6,406 nt of DNA from Candidatus Caenarcanales bacterium (lineage in GTDB: Bacteria; Cyanobacteriota; Vampirovibrionia; LMEP-6097): positions 1 to 6,406 of the forward strand of contig JAKVAO010000108.1 of assembly GCA_022447685.1 (NCBI GenBank), in the 5' to 3' direction. Below are positions 1 to 6,249 of the stretch, piece by piece (the stretch's first letter is position 1; every line of letters begins with the position of its first letter). A model generated the notes under the pieces. The model did not search any database. It had not been told where the DNA came from and worked only from the letters and a program-made list of their open reading frames with translations. Position numbers and translations under genes: made by a program.

Positions 1-78
<78 letters not shown>

Positions 79-117
79 CCAAAGCCTTAGATTTCCAGTT
101 TTATTAACAAATCCACA

Positions 118-144
118 AAGCTTCTTCAAGATCAAAGCAAGCTT
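118..144. repeat. Imperfect inverted repeat downstream of the orphan gene
   Basis: Two AAGCTT copies (118-123 and 139-144) bracket a partly complementary interior. On the minus strand this could fold into about 9-10 pairs with one bulged G. It lies 12 bases beyond the stop of the leftward 438-residue gene. It is not a canonical intrinsic terminator: on the minus strand the run of seven T lies before the hairpin, and only a weak T-containing stretch follows it. It may help 3'-end formation or may be chance. The rest of 77-156 shows nothing else. Confidence 0.25.
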
Positions 145-156
145 AAAAAAACCTAA

Positions 157-1473
157 TTAATGATGCTCAGCATCCTCTGGTAAATGAATCTTCAATTCAT
201 TCGCTCTATTCGTTAAATATCTTTCTGAGTTGTTCAGTAAAATCTGCCCCGCTGGTCTAAACATGAATATATATTGATTCGGAATTGCGTAGTAAAGGAA
301 ATTATATGCAAACTTACCAAGTGGTCCAACCTTATCTAGAACATCCTCAATCGCCTCTGCAAGCTCATTCATAAGTAAACTACTCTTGAGTAAAGTATTA
401 CTATTATTAGTACACTCTAATGAATAATCCAAGACTTTCTCTAAGAACTTAGGCATAGTTTTGCCGTATCTCTTCTGATAATCTTCTGTAGTCATCTCTT
501 TTTCAAGCTTTCTTCTAAATTTAGGATCTTTAGCGTCAATATCAGCTTTATTTCTCAAATAATCATCGATTTTATTCTGTAATTCATCCGAATAAGATCT
601 CTCACCAGCTTTAGTCTCATCCGGAACCGTATCTAATTTTTTACCAAATGGTCTCAGTACGAAATCACCAATTTTTCTCATGAAACCATCGAATTGTTTA
701 TTTAGATTAATCTTCAACTTAGGATTTTTATTCTCTATCCAAGTTGTAAATTTATGAATCATTTTTTCACCAAAGTGATCTAAATTCATACCTTCAGGTA
801 AACCTACCCCACCAATTGCCATTTCAGCAACTCCAAATCCAGCTAAACCACCTCCTGTCTTCATAACTAGATTCGCACCAGTAAATGGCTTTAAGACTGT
901 TTTAACCAACTTAACTATATTGGGACCCAAAACATTCCCACAAAGATGCATAAGCATAGTGTCAAGAAGAGGACTGAAGGCTGGTCCTTCAGTATTACGC
1001 TTAGGAGTAAATGGTATCTGAGAATCCGCTTCTATTAAAGTAGCTAATTCTTTAATTTTCTCATTCGATTCAGAATATTTATTTGCGTTTATTAAGTCTT
1101 TTAACTCTTCTAAAGCTTCTAAACTTTCTGTTGAATTACTGGCATCTTCTGGGATATTAGTCTTTATTACTTCTAGAAGATCTAACGCTACAGCATCATT
1201 CTTAGCATTAGCCTTGGTATCACCACTGAGTAAAACTTCTCTTAGCTGATCTAGTCTCCTGAGTTGTTCCATATTACTGGGAACAGCCTGCTCAACACTA
1301 TGCAAATTATCTATATCATCCTTAAGATTAGTGGTACTAGTACTTGCTTCCTTGTTATTTTCAGGATTAACTTTAGTAGCATCAACTATTCCAGGCTCAG
1401 TTACCTGAACGCCAAGATTTGGCTGCTTAGGTTCTAGCGTGCTCCCCGGCACGTTAGTAGCAAGGTCCGGCAA
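157..1473 (-). CDS. 438-residue protein of unknown family with two hydrophobic patches
   Basis: I do not recognise this protein. The start is TTG: an in-frame TAA lies two codons upstream, and AGGAG sits 6 bases before it. There is no signal peptide. Residues 1-66 are a polar, S/T/N/E-rich, probably disordered leader. Residues 68-105 and 114-150 look like charged helices. Residues 164-225 are hydrophobic to amphipathic and end in a glycine-rich stretch (GGGLAGFG, then GGVGLPEG). Residues 230-380 are charged and largely helical. Residues 387-413 form a second hydrophobic, aromatic patch (FAYNFLYYAIPNQYIFMF). Three related motifs recur: VLKPF at 193, VLRPF at 272 and MFRPA at 404. There are only two cysteines (C178, C354). 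The tail ends EDAEHH. It is transcribed divergently from carB with no partner in view. A membrane-interacting or secreted role is possible from the two patches, but this is a guess. Confidence 0.85.
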   Translation of the reverse strand: MPDLATNVPGSTLEPKQPNLGVQVTEPGIVDATKVNPENNKEASTSTTNLKDDIDNLHSVEQAVPSNMEQLRRLDQLREVLLSGDTKANAKNDAVALDLLEVIKTNIPEDASNSTESLEALEELKDLINANKYSESNEKIKELATLIEADSQIPFTPKRNTEGPAFSPLLDTMLMHLCGNVLGPNIVKLVKTVLKPFTGANLVMKTGGGLAGFGVAEMAIGGVGLPEGMNLDHFGEKMIHKFTTWIENKNPKLKINLNKQFDGFMRKIGDFVLRPFGKKLDTVPDETKAGERSYSDELQNKIDDYLRNKADIDAKDPKFRRKLEKEMTTEDYQKRYGKTMPKFLEKVLDYSLECTNNSNTLLKSSLLMNELAEAIEDVLDKVGPLGKFAYNFLYYAIPNQYIFMFRPAGQILLNNSERYLTNRANELKIHLPEDAEHH

Positions 1474-1479
1474 TAGTTA

Positions 1480-1484
1480 CTCCT
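1480..1484 (-). promoter_or_regulatory. Shine-Dalgarno AGGAG deciding a TTG start
   Basis: On the minus strand AGGAG ends 6 bases before the TTG at 1473-1471, an ideal spacing. An in-frame TAA between the two rules out an upstream start, and no ATG or GTG is equally well placed. This supports TTG as the true initiation codon of the 438-residue gene. Confidence 0.8.
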
Positions 1485-1531
1485 AGTATTTGGGCTTTCT
1501 TATCTTCATCGATATTACCTTAAGAGGTACA

Positions 1532-1549
1532 AGTAAATACCATTTTACT
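1532..1549. repeat. Inverted repeat AGTAAA-N6-TTTACT, possible operator
   Basis: Perfect 6-base arms at 1532-1537 and 1544-1549 are separated by 6 bases. The element lies 59 bases upstream of the leftward TTG start. It shares its GTAAA/TTTAC core with the second inverted repeat at 1567-1583. GTAAATAC at 1533-1540 is also the exact reverse complement of GTATTTAC at 1575-1582. This could be a regulator site between the divergent genes, but short inverted repeats in AT-rich DNA arise easily by chance. Confidence 0.3.
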
Positions 1550-1566
1550 ATATATATGTATGAAAA

Positions 1567-1583
1567 TGTAAAAAGTATTTACA
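1567..1583. repeat. Inverted repeat TGTAAA-N5-TTTACA, possible operator
   Basis: Perfect 6-base arms at 1567-1572 and 1578-1583 flank a 5-base spacer, giving a 17-base dyad typical in size of a helix-turn-helix regulator site. It lies in the divergent intergenic region. Just left of it, on the minus strand, is TATAGT (1552-1547), a possible -10 for the leftward gene, though I found no good -35 at the usual spacing. The regulatory role is inferred. Confidence 0.3.
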
Positions 1584-1620
1584 ATTTTATCGATATATTT
1601 CAAAAATTTAATCTAAATTC

Positions 1621-1649
1621 TTCAAATCCCCCCAACTTGATCTGATAAT
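1621..1649 (+). promoter_or_regulatory. Candidate sigma-70-like promoter for carB-aroE
   Basis: TTCAAA at 1621-1626 (4 of 6 matches to TTGACA) and GATAAT at 1644-1649 (5 of 6 matches to TATAAT) are 17 bases apart. The spacer contains a run of six C. Transcription would begin near 1656, leaving a leader of about 65 bases before the carB ATG. This is the best match on the plus strand in this intergenic region. Consensus matching alone in AT-rich DNA is weak evidence. Confidence 0.35.
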
Positions 1650-1720
1650 TAGAAGCTTAAGCGACTTTTTTTAGTCAACAATGCAAATAATGCTAGAGAA
1701 AATAGTAAAATAACAAATTA

Positions 1721-4700
1721 ATGCCTAAAAGAACAGACATTAAGAAAATCCTGATAATTGGTGCAGGTCCTATTATCATCGGTCAAGCATGTGAATTTGA
1801 CTACTCTGGAACTCAAGCTTGCAAAGCTTTAAAAGAAGAAGGTTATGAAGTTGTACTAGTAAACAGTAACCCTGCAACTATAATGACCGACCCTGATTTT
1901 GCGGACAAAACTTATATTGAACCAATTAACCATGAATGCCTCAGTAAAATCATCAAAAAAGAAAAACCAGACGCTATTCTACCCACCATGGGCGGACAAA
2001 CAAGCTTAAATGCAGCTGTTGAATTAGCCAAATCTGGGATTCTAGATGAATATAACGTTGAATTAATTGGCGCGAAACTAGAGGCTATTGAACTTGCTGA
2101 AGACAGAGCACTATTCAAAGACTTAATGGATAGACTTGAACTTAATACCCCAAGTTCCCAAACAGTAAATTCTATTTCTGAAGCCCACGAAGTTGCTAAA
2201 GAGATTGGTTTCCCGCTAATACTCAGACCAGCTTTCACACTAGGTGGCTACGGCGGCGGTATCGCTTATAACTACGATGAATTAGATGAAATCATCGCAA
2301 AAGGTCTTGCTGCAAGCCCAAATCGTCAAGTTTTAGTGGAAAAATCTTTACTCGGTTGGAAAGAAATTGAATTCGAGGTTATGAGAGACCTCAAAGATAA
2401 TGTAGTAATTATCTGCGCCATCGAGAACTTTGATCCTATGGGAATCCACACAGGAGATAGTATCACTGTAGCTCCAACTCAAACTCTTACAGATAAAGAA
2501 TTCCAAATGCTTAGAGATGCATCCATCAAAGTAATTCGTGGTGTTGGAGTAGAGACTGGTGGTAGTAATATTCAATTCGCTTTAGATCCTGAGACTGGTG
2601 ATTTCATAGTCATCGAAATGAACCCGCGTGTTTCACGCTCTAGCGCACTTGCTTCTAAGGCAACAGGTTTCCCAATCGCGAAAATAGCAGCTAAGCTAGC
2701 AATCGGTTACACACTAGATGAAATCCCCAATGACATTACTAAGACCACTATGGCGAGCTTCGAGCCAAGCTTGGATTACATAGTTACCAAAGTCCCGAAG
2801 TTTGCTTTCGAAAAATTCCCTGGAGTCAAAGACAAGCTAGGAACACAGATGAAGTCAGTTGGTGAAACTATGTCTATCGCTAGATCCTTCAAAGAATCCT
2901 TCCAGAAAGCACTAAGAAGTATCGAAGCTAAAGATTCATTTGGTTTCATTAACCCAAGCTTACTGCGCAAAGAGCTCAGTGACAGAAAAAGAACTTCACT
3001 TGCTAGAGAAATCAGAAAAGTAATTTCCACACCTAGTTCGAAGCGAGTTTATCAATTATTCGATGCTTTCTATTTAGGTCTTAGCCTAGATGAAGTTCAT
3101 AACTTAAGTAAAATTGATAAATGGTTCCTTAAGCATCTAGAACAGTTAGTAGCAAAGACTTTAGAGATCAAAGAAAATACTTCAATTGGTGAATTTACTG
3201 TAGAGTTTATGCGCGAGATCAAAGAACTTGGGTTCTCAGACAGACAGATTTCAGCTATCACGGGCATCCACGAACACGAAATCGTGAAATTTAGAGAACT
3301 TAATAGTATTCAAGCAATTTTCAAAACCATAGACACTTGCGCAGGTGAATTTGAATCATACACTCCATACCATTACTCTAGCTACGATATGGAAGACGAG
3401 ATCTCGCCTCAAAACGGCGAACAAATTATGATCATCGGTGGTGGTCCTAATAGAATCGGGCAAGGAATAGAATTCGACTACTGCTGTGTTCACGCGGCAC
3501 AAGCTCTTTCTGAAGCAGGTTTCAAAACTATTATGGTTAACAATAACCCTGAGACTGTTTCAACCGACTTCGATACCAGTGACAAACTCTACTTCGAACC
3601 TGTTACCGCAGAAGATGTAATGAGCATCTGGAAACGCGAAGAAAGTATTGGTAACAAAATGTACGGAGCTATAGTTCAATTCGGTGGACAAACTCCACTT
3701 AATATTGCTGAAGAACTGAAGCTTAGAGGCATTAAAATCATTGGTACTCAACCAGAATCCATTGCTCTTGCTGAAGATAGAGATAAATTTGGTGAACTTG
3801 TTAAAAGGCTAGGTCTAAAACAAACTAGAAACGCTATAGCTAGAAGCATAGAAGAAACCAAAAAAATCACAGATGAACTTGGTTATCCAGTAGTTCTCAG
3901 GCCAAGCTATGTACTTGGTGGTAGAGGTATGGAAATTGCATACTCTGAAGCTGAGTTAGATGCATGGATAGAGCAAACCATACTCGAAGATTCACAATTC
4001 CCGATACTTATAGATAAATTCTTAGACGAAGCATTAGAGGTGGATGTAGACGCAATCTCTGATACTAAGGATGTAGTCATAGCTGGAATCATGGAGCATA
4101 TCGAATACGCTGGTGTTCACAGTGGCGATTCTGCTTCAGTCTATCCTAGCCAAACTCTCTCTAAAGAAATCCTGACCCAAATTAGAGAAGCTACAGACAA
4201 GCTTGCTAAAAATCTCAATGTAATCGGTTTAATGAACATACAGTTCGCGGTCAAGGACAACGAGCTCTATATACTAGAAGTCAATCCTAGAGCAAGTAGA
4301 AGTGTACCATTTATCAGTAAAGCAACAGGGATTCCTTGGGCGAAACTTGCAAGTTTAATCATGGCTGGAAAGTCTATTGAAGAGCTTAAAGTAAAAGAAA
4401 TGCTTAAAGATATCCCTCAAAACCAAGTTTCTGTCAAAGAAGCTGTATTCTCTTTCAATAAATTTGAAGGTACTCCTATTTTCTTAGGACCAGAAATGAA
4501 GAGTACTGGTGAAGTTATGGGAGTAAGCGATAGCTTCTATATGGCATTTGCTAAAGCTCAGATGGGTGCTTTATTGAAACTACCTCAGTCAGGTAAAGTC
4601 TTCATGAGTTACAGCGATAAAGATAAGCAATACTCGCTTGAAGTAGCGAAAGACTTAGTGAAATACGGCTATGAAATTGTTGCAACTAGTGGTACTGCTA

Positions 4701-5008
4701 ATTACCTGGAGCAAATGAATATACCAATTCAAAGAGTTTATAAAATCAACGAAGCAAGACCAACCATTGCAGATTTACTGAAGAATCGTGAAATAGTATT
4801 AATATTTAATGTGCCATCAGGTAAGGTTGCTTTCGAAGATAGTCAAGTAATTACCAAAATCGCATTATCCAATAATATTCCAGTTATTACAACGGCTACA
4901 GCAACTCAAATAATGGTTAAAGCTTTAGGTGCGTTAAAAAATCACTCATTAGAGGTAAAATCTCTACAGGAGTATTTAAAGCTAAATTTATGCGAGATGA
5001 AAAATTAA
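1721..5008 (+). CDS. carB: Carbamoyl-phosphate synthase large subunit
   Basis: Makes carbamoyl phosphate from bicarbonate, two ATP and ammonia supplied by the CarA glutaminase subunit, in the cytoplasm, for pyrimidines and arginine. At 1095 residues it is slightly longer than E. coli CarB (1073). The first ATP-grasp half (about 1-400) keeps R129, R169, E215, H243, E299, N301 and R303 at the E. coli numbers, as I recall them. The oligomerisation domain (about 403-560) follows. The second half (from GGGPNRIGQGIEFDY near 573) keeps R687, R727, H800, Q841, E853 and N855. The C-terminal MGS-like allosteric domain (about 955-1095) keeps K969, T989, T992, K1008 and N1030 but has P1032 and V1055 at two effector positions. 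The ATG is the first start after an in-frame TAA at 1706 and has no clear Shine-Dalgarno. No carA is in the window. The end overlaps aroE. Confidence 0.98.
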   Translation: MPKRTDIKKILIIGAGPIIIGQACEFDYSGTQACKALKEEGYEVVLVNSNPATIMTDPDFADKTYIEPINHECLSKIIKKEKPDAILPTMGGQTSLNAAVELAKSGILDEYNVELIGAKLEAIELAEDRALFKDLMDRLELNTPSSQTVNSISEAHEVAKEIGFPLILRPAFTLGGYGGGIAYNYDELDEIIAKGLAASPNRQVLVEKSLLGWKEIEFEVMRDLKDNVVIICAIENFDPMGIHTGDSITVAPTQTLTDKEFQMLRDASIKVIRGVGVETGGSNIQFALDPETGDFIVIEMNPRVSRSSALASKATGFPIAKIAAKLAIGYTLDEIPNDITKTTMASFEPSLDYIVTKVPKFAFEKFPGVKDKLGTQMKSVGETMSIARSFKESFQKALRSIEAKDSFGFINPSLLRKELSDRKRTSLAREIRKVISTPSSKRVYQLFDAFYLGLSLDEVHNLSKIDKWFLKHLEQLVAKTLEIKENTSIGEFTVEFMREIKELGFSDRQISAITGIHEHEIVKFRELNSIQAIFKTIDTCAGEFESYTPYHYSSYDMEDEISPQNGEQIMIIGGGPNRIGQGIEFDYCCVHAAQALSEAGFKTIMVNNNPETVSTDFDTSDKLYFEPVTAEDVMSIWKREESIGNKMYGAIVQFGGQTPLNIAEELKLRGIKIIGTQPESIALAEDRDKFGELVKRLGLKQTRNAIARSIEETKKITDELGYPVVLRPSYVLGGRGMEIAYSEAELDAWIEQTILEDSQFPILIDKFLDEALEVDVDAISDTKDVVIAGIMEHIEYAGVHSGDSASVYPSQTLSKEILTQIREATDKLAKNLNVIGLMNIQFAVKDNELYILEVNPRASRSVPFISKATGIPWAKLASLIMAGKSIEELKVKEMLKDIPQNQVSVKEAVFSFNKFEGTPIFLGPEMKSTGEVMGVSDSFYMAFAKAQMGALLKLPQSGKVFMSYSDKDKQYSLEVAKDLVKYGYEIVATSGTANYLEQMNIPIQRVYKINEARPTIADLLKNREIVLIFNVPSGKVAFEDSQVITKIALSNNIPVITTATATQIMVKALGALKNHSLEVKSLQEYLKLNLCEMKN
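4968..4972 (+). promoter_or_regulatory. Distant AGGAG upstream of aroE
   Basis: AGGAG lies inside the end of carB, 17 bases before the aroE ATG, which is farther than the usual 5-10. No ATG, GTG or TTG in the aroE frame lies closer to it. It may be a fortuitous match, with aroE translated mainly by coupling to carB, whose reading frame runs 19 bases into aroE. Confidence 0.3.
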
Positions 5009-5826
5009 GCTTAGGAGTTGTTGGTGCCACACTAAAACACTCCAAGTCACCAGAAATTCAAGCTGCAGCCATTGCACACTCAAAAATAGACGCTGATTAT
5101 AATAAATATGAGATAGACCCAGATAATTTTGAATCTGAGATTAGACAATTATTGATGAAATTACATGGAATGAATATCACAATTCCATATAAAGAAACCA
5201 TACTTAACTACATCAACAAAGTTGATAAACTAGCAAAGCGCATCGGAGCAGTTAACACCGTCAGGATCAATAGAGGCGGTTTAATCGAAGGTTATAACAC
5301 CGATTACTATGGCTTTAAAGAAAGCCTTAAATACCATGATCTCAAAGACAAAAATGTCACTATTTTAGGTGGCGGCGGAGCCGCAAGAGCAGTCTTAATT
5401 GCTTTAGAAGACTTGGAAGTAGCGAGAATTGAAGTTAGGATAAGAAACGTCGATAAAGTTGTAAATAACTTACCTAGGCTTGAGAACTGTGAAATGAAGG
5501 TAGAACTTTTCAACCGGGAATCTGATATTTCTGAAACCAATGTTCTTATCAACGCAACGCCTCTTGGACAGGGAAGATTATCAGGAGAAATGCCACTTAC
5601 TTCAGCTCAATTAGACTGCCTTAAAGAAGGATCTATAGTCTATGACCTGATTTATTCAGATACGCTGATGCTTCAAGAAGCTAAAAAACGTAAATGCCAT
5701 GCAATCAATGGCTCTGAAATGCTTGTTTTACAAGGAGCTGAGTCTTTCTCTATATGGACTGGGACTGAATTAAATGAAGCTTTGATTAGTAAAATGCGTG
5801 ATGCTTTTCATGCTGTGGCTGCTTAG
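4990..5826 (+). CDS. aroE: Shikimate dehydrogenase (NADP-type fold)
   Basis: Reduces 3-dehydroshikimate to shikimate with NADPH, a step of the shikimate pathway to chorismate and aromatic amino acids, in the cytoplasm. The 278 residues are normal for the family. The N-terminal substrate domain shows HSKSP (17-21, shikimate-binding serines S18 and S20), N62.T64.P66.K68 with the catalytic lysine K68, GAVNT (86-90), and N103-T104-D105 with the catalytic aspartate D105. The cofactor domain shows GGGGAARA (127-134), INATPLG (187-193) and VYDLIY (217-222). The usual NRT-type cofactor motif reads I151-R152-N153, so the arginine is kept and the asparagine is not. C-terminal NGSEML..Q248 and WTG (256-258) match the family. 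The start overlaps carB by 19 bases, which suggests coupled expression. The stop lies 1 base from that of a converging small gene. Confidence 0.96.
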   Translation: MRDEKLSLGVVGATLKHSKSPEIQAAAIAHSKIDADYNKYEIDPDNFESEIRQLLMKLHGMNITIPYKETILNYINKVDKLAKRIGAVNTVRINRGGLIEGYNTDYYGFKESLKYHDLKDKNVTILGGGGAARAVLIALEDLEVARIEVRIRNVDKVVNNLPRLENCEMKVELFNRESDISETNVLINATPLGQGRLSGEMPLTSAQLDCLKEGSIVYDLIYSDTLMLQEAKKRKCHAINGSEMLVLQGAESFSIWTGTELNEALISKMRDAFHAVAA

Positions 5827-5827
5827 T

Positions 5828-5977
5828 TTAATTTATTTGAGAATTAGAGTTTTCTTTCTTCATTTGCTCAACTTCTTTTTTTGCATCGAACATAACCTTA
5901 AAAGCCACCGCTATGGTCAAAATACCTGCAAGTAAAACAGCAGCAAGTTCATTCAAATCAATAGGTCCAAGATCCAT
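5828..5977 (-). CDS. 49-residue single-span membrane protein, unrecognised
   Basis: A short ORF starting ATG at 5977 and ending TAA at 5828. Support is good for its size: GAAAGGA lies 7 bases before the ATG, and the start follows the stop of the 77-residue gene by only 2 bases. The protein starts MDLGPIDLNELAAVLLAG, continues through a hydrophobic segment at about residues 11-30 (LAAVLLAGILTIAVAFKVMF), then has a charged, probably helical tail rich in K and E (DAKKEVEQMKKE) and a polar end (NSNSQIN). Acidic residues before the span and lysines after it predict the N-terminus outside and the tail in the cytoplasm. There is no cleavable signal or catalytic motif. Small size, membrane span and coupling could suit a holin-like, toxin-like or membrane-complex accessory protein, but none is supported by recognised similarity. 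Confidence 0.75.
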   Translation of the reverse strand: MDLGPIDLNELAAVLLAGILTIAVAFKVMFDAKKEVEQMKKENSNSQIN

Positions 5978-5979
5978 TA

Positions 5980-6213
5980 TTAAGTCCTTTCATTTTCAAC
6001 TATCCACTTTGCATATCCAATGATTTGATTGGCTGCATACAAACAAATTAGTGAAAATACTATTTGAATGATTTTGATATAACTTAACTCAAAATCAAAA
6101 CCACAAAGATATATTAACATGTTGTTTCCAAAAGGAATAGTAAGAGCAATTCCTAAAGCTCTCAATGTTTCTGCTCTAAATTTTCTGGAATCTGATTGCT
6201 CTTTCACACTCAT
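5980..6213 (-). CDS. 77-residue two-span membrane protein, unrecognised
   Basis: I do not recognise the family. The N-terminus (1-18) is polar and basic (K4, R10, K11, R13, R18; segment SRKFRAETLRALG). Two hydrophobic segments follow, at about 19-38 (containing P27, G29, N30 and N31) and about 45-67, joined by a short acidic loop (GFDFEL). The tail (68-77) is short and charged. By the positive-inside rule both ends would be cytoplasmic. The ATG is the first start after an in-frame TAG six codons upstream; I see no close Shine-Dalgarno. The codons for its last residues (NERT) contain the ribosome binding site of the 49-residue gene, so the pair is probably one translationally coupled operon. 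A perfect palindrome lies 22 bases upstream of the ATG. The two-span hairpin shape is shared by many unrelated small proteins, including some holins, so no function is assigned. Confidence 0.75.
   Translation of the reverse strand: MSVKEQSDSRKFRAETLRALGIALTIPFGNNMLIYLCGFDFELSYIKIIQIVFSLICLYAANQIIGYAKWIVENERT
5985..5991 (-). promoter_or_regulatory. Ribosome binding site GAAAGGA for the 49-residue gene
   Basis: On the minus strand GAAAGGA ends 7 bases before the ATG at 5977. It is embedded in the final codons of the 77-residue gene (Glu-Arg-Thr-stop). This placement is the main evidence that the 49-residue ORF is translated and coupled to the gene before it. Confidence 0.7.
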
Positions 6214-6235
6214 AATTTTGTCTGATATCTATCCT

Positions 6236-6249
6236 AGTTTTTAAAAACT
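6236..6249. repeat. Perfect 14-base palindrome AGTTTTTAAAAACT
   Basis: The sequence equals its own reverse complement over 14 bases. It is centred about 30 bases before the ATG of the 77-residue gene, in the leader or promoter area of the small membrane-protein pair. It could be a dimeric regulator site. The T5A5 core could also simply be a flexible AT tract. I saw only a poor promoter match in 6214-6406 (TTGGCC at 6386-6381 and TTTAAC at 6363-6358 on the minus strand, 17 bases apart). The rest of that stretch shows no gene. Confidence 0.35.

Noticed and set aside
118..151. Intrinsic terminator for the leftward orphan gene
   Set aside because: On the minus strand the T-run lies before the inverted repeat rather than after it, and the stem is bulged. 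It is kept only as a low-confidence inverted repeat.
1655..1672. GCTTAAGC palindrome followed by a run of seven T, as a terminator or attenuator upstream of carB
   Set aside because: The palindrome has no loop-forming spacer and the outer bases do not pair, so no stable hairpin precedes the T-run.
1681..1713. Ten-codon upstream ORF (MQIMLEKIVK) ending 7 bases before carB, as a possible leader peptide
   Set aside because: It has no Shine-Dalgarno, no enrichment for arginine or other regulatory codons, and no attenuator-like hairpins around it. A short ORF of this length is expected by chance.
1912..5552. Several minus-strand open frames of 60-108 codons inside carB and aroE
   Set aside because: They lie opposite strongly conserved coding sequence, have serine/leucine-rich shadow compositions, and show no ribosome sites or recognisable domains.
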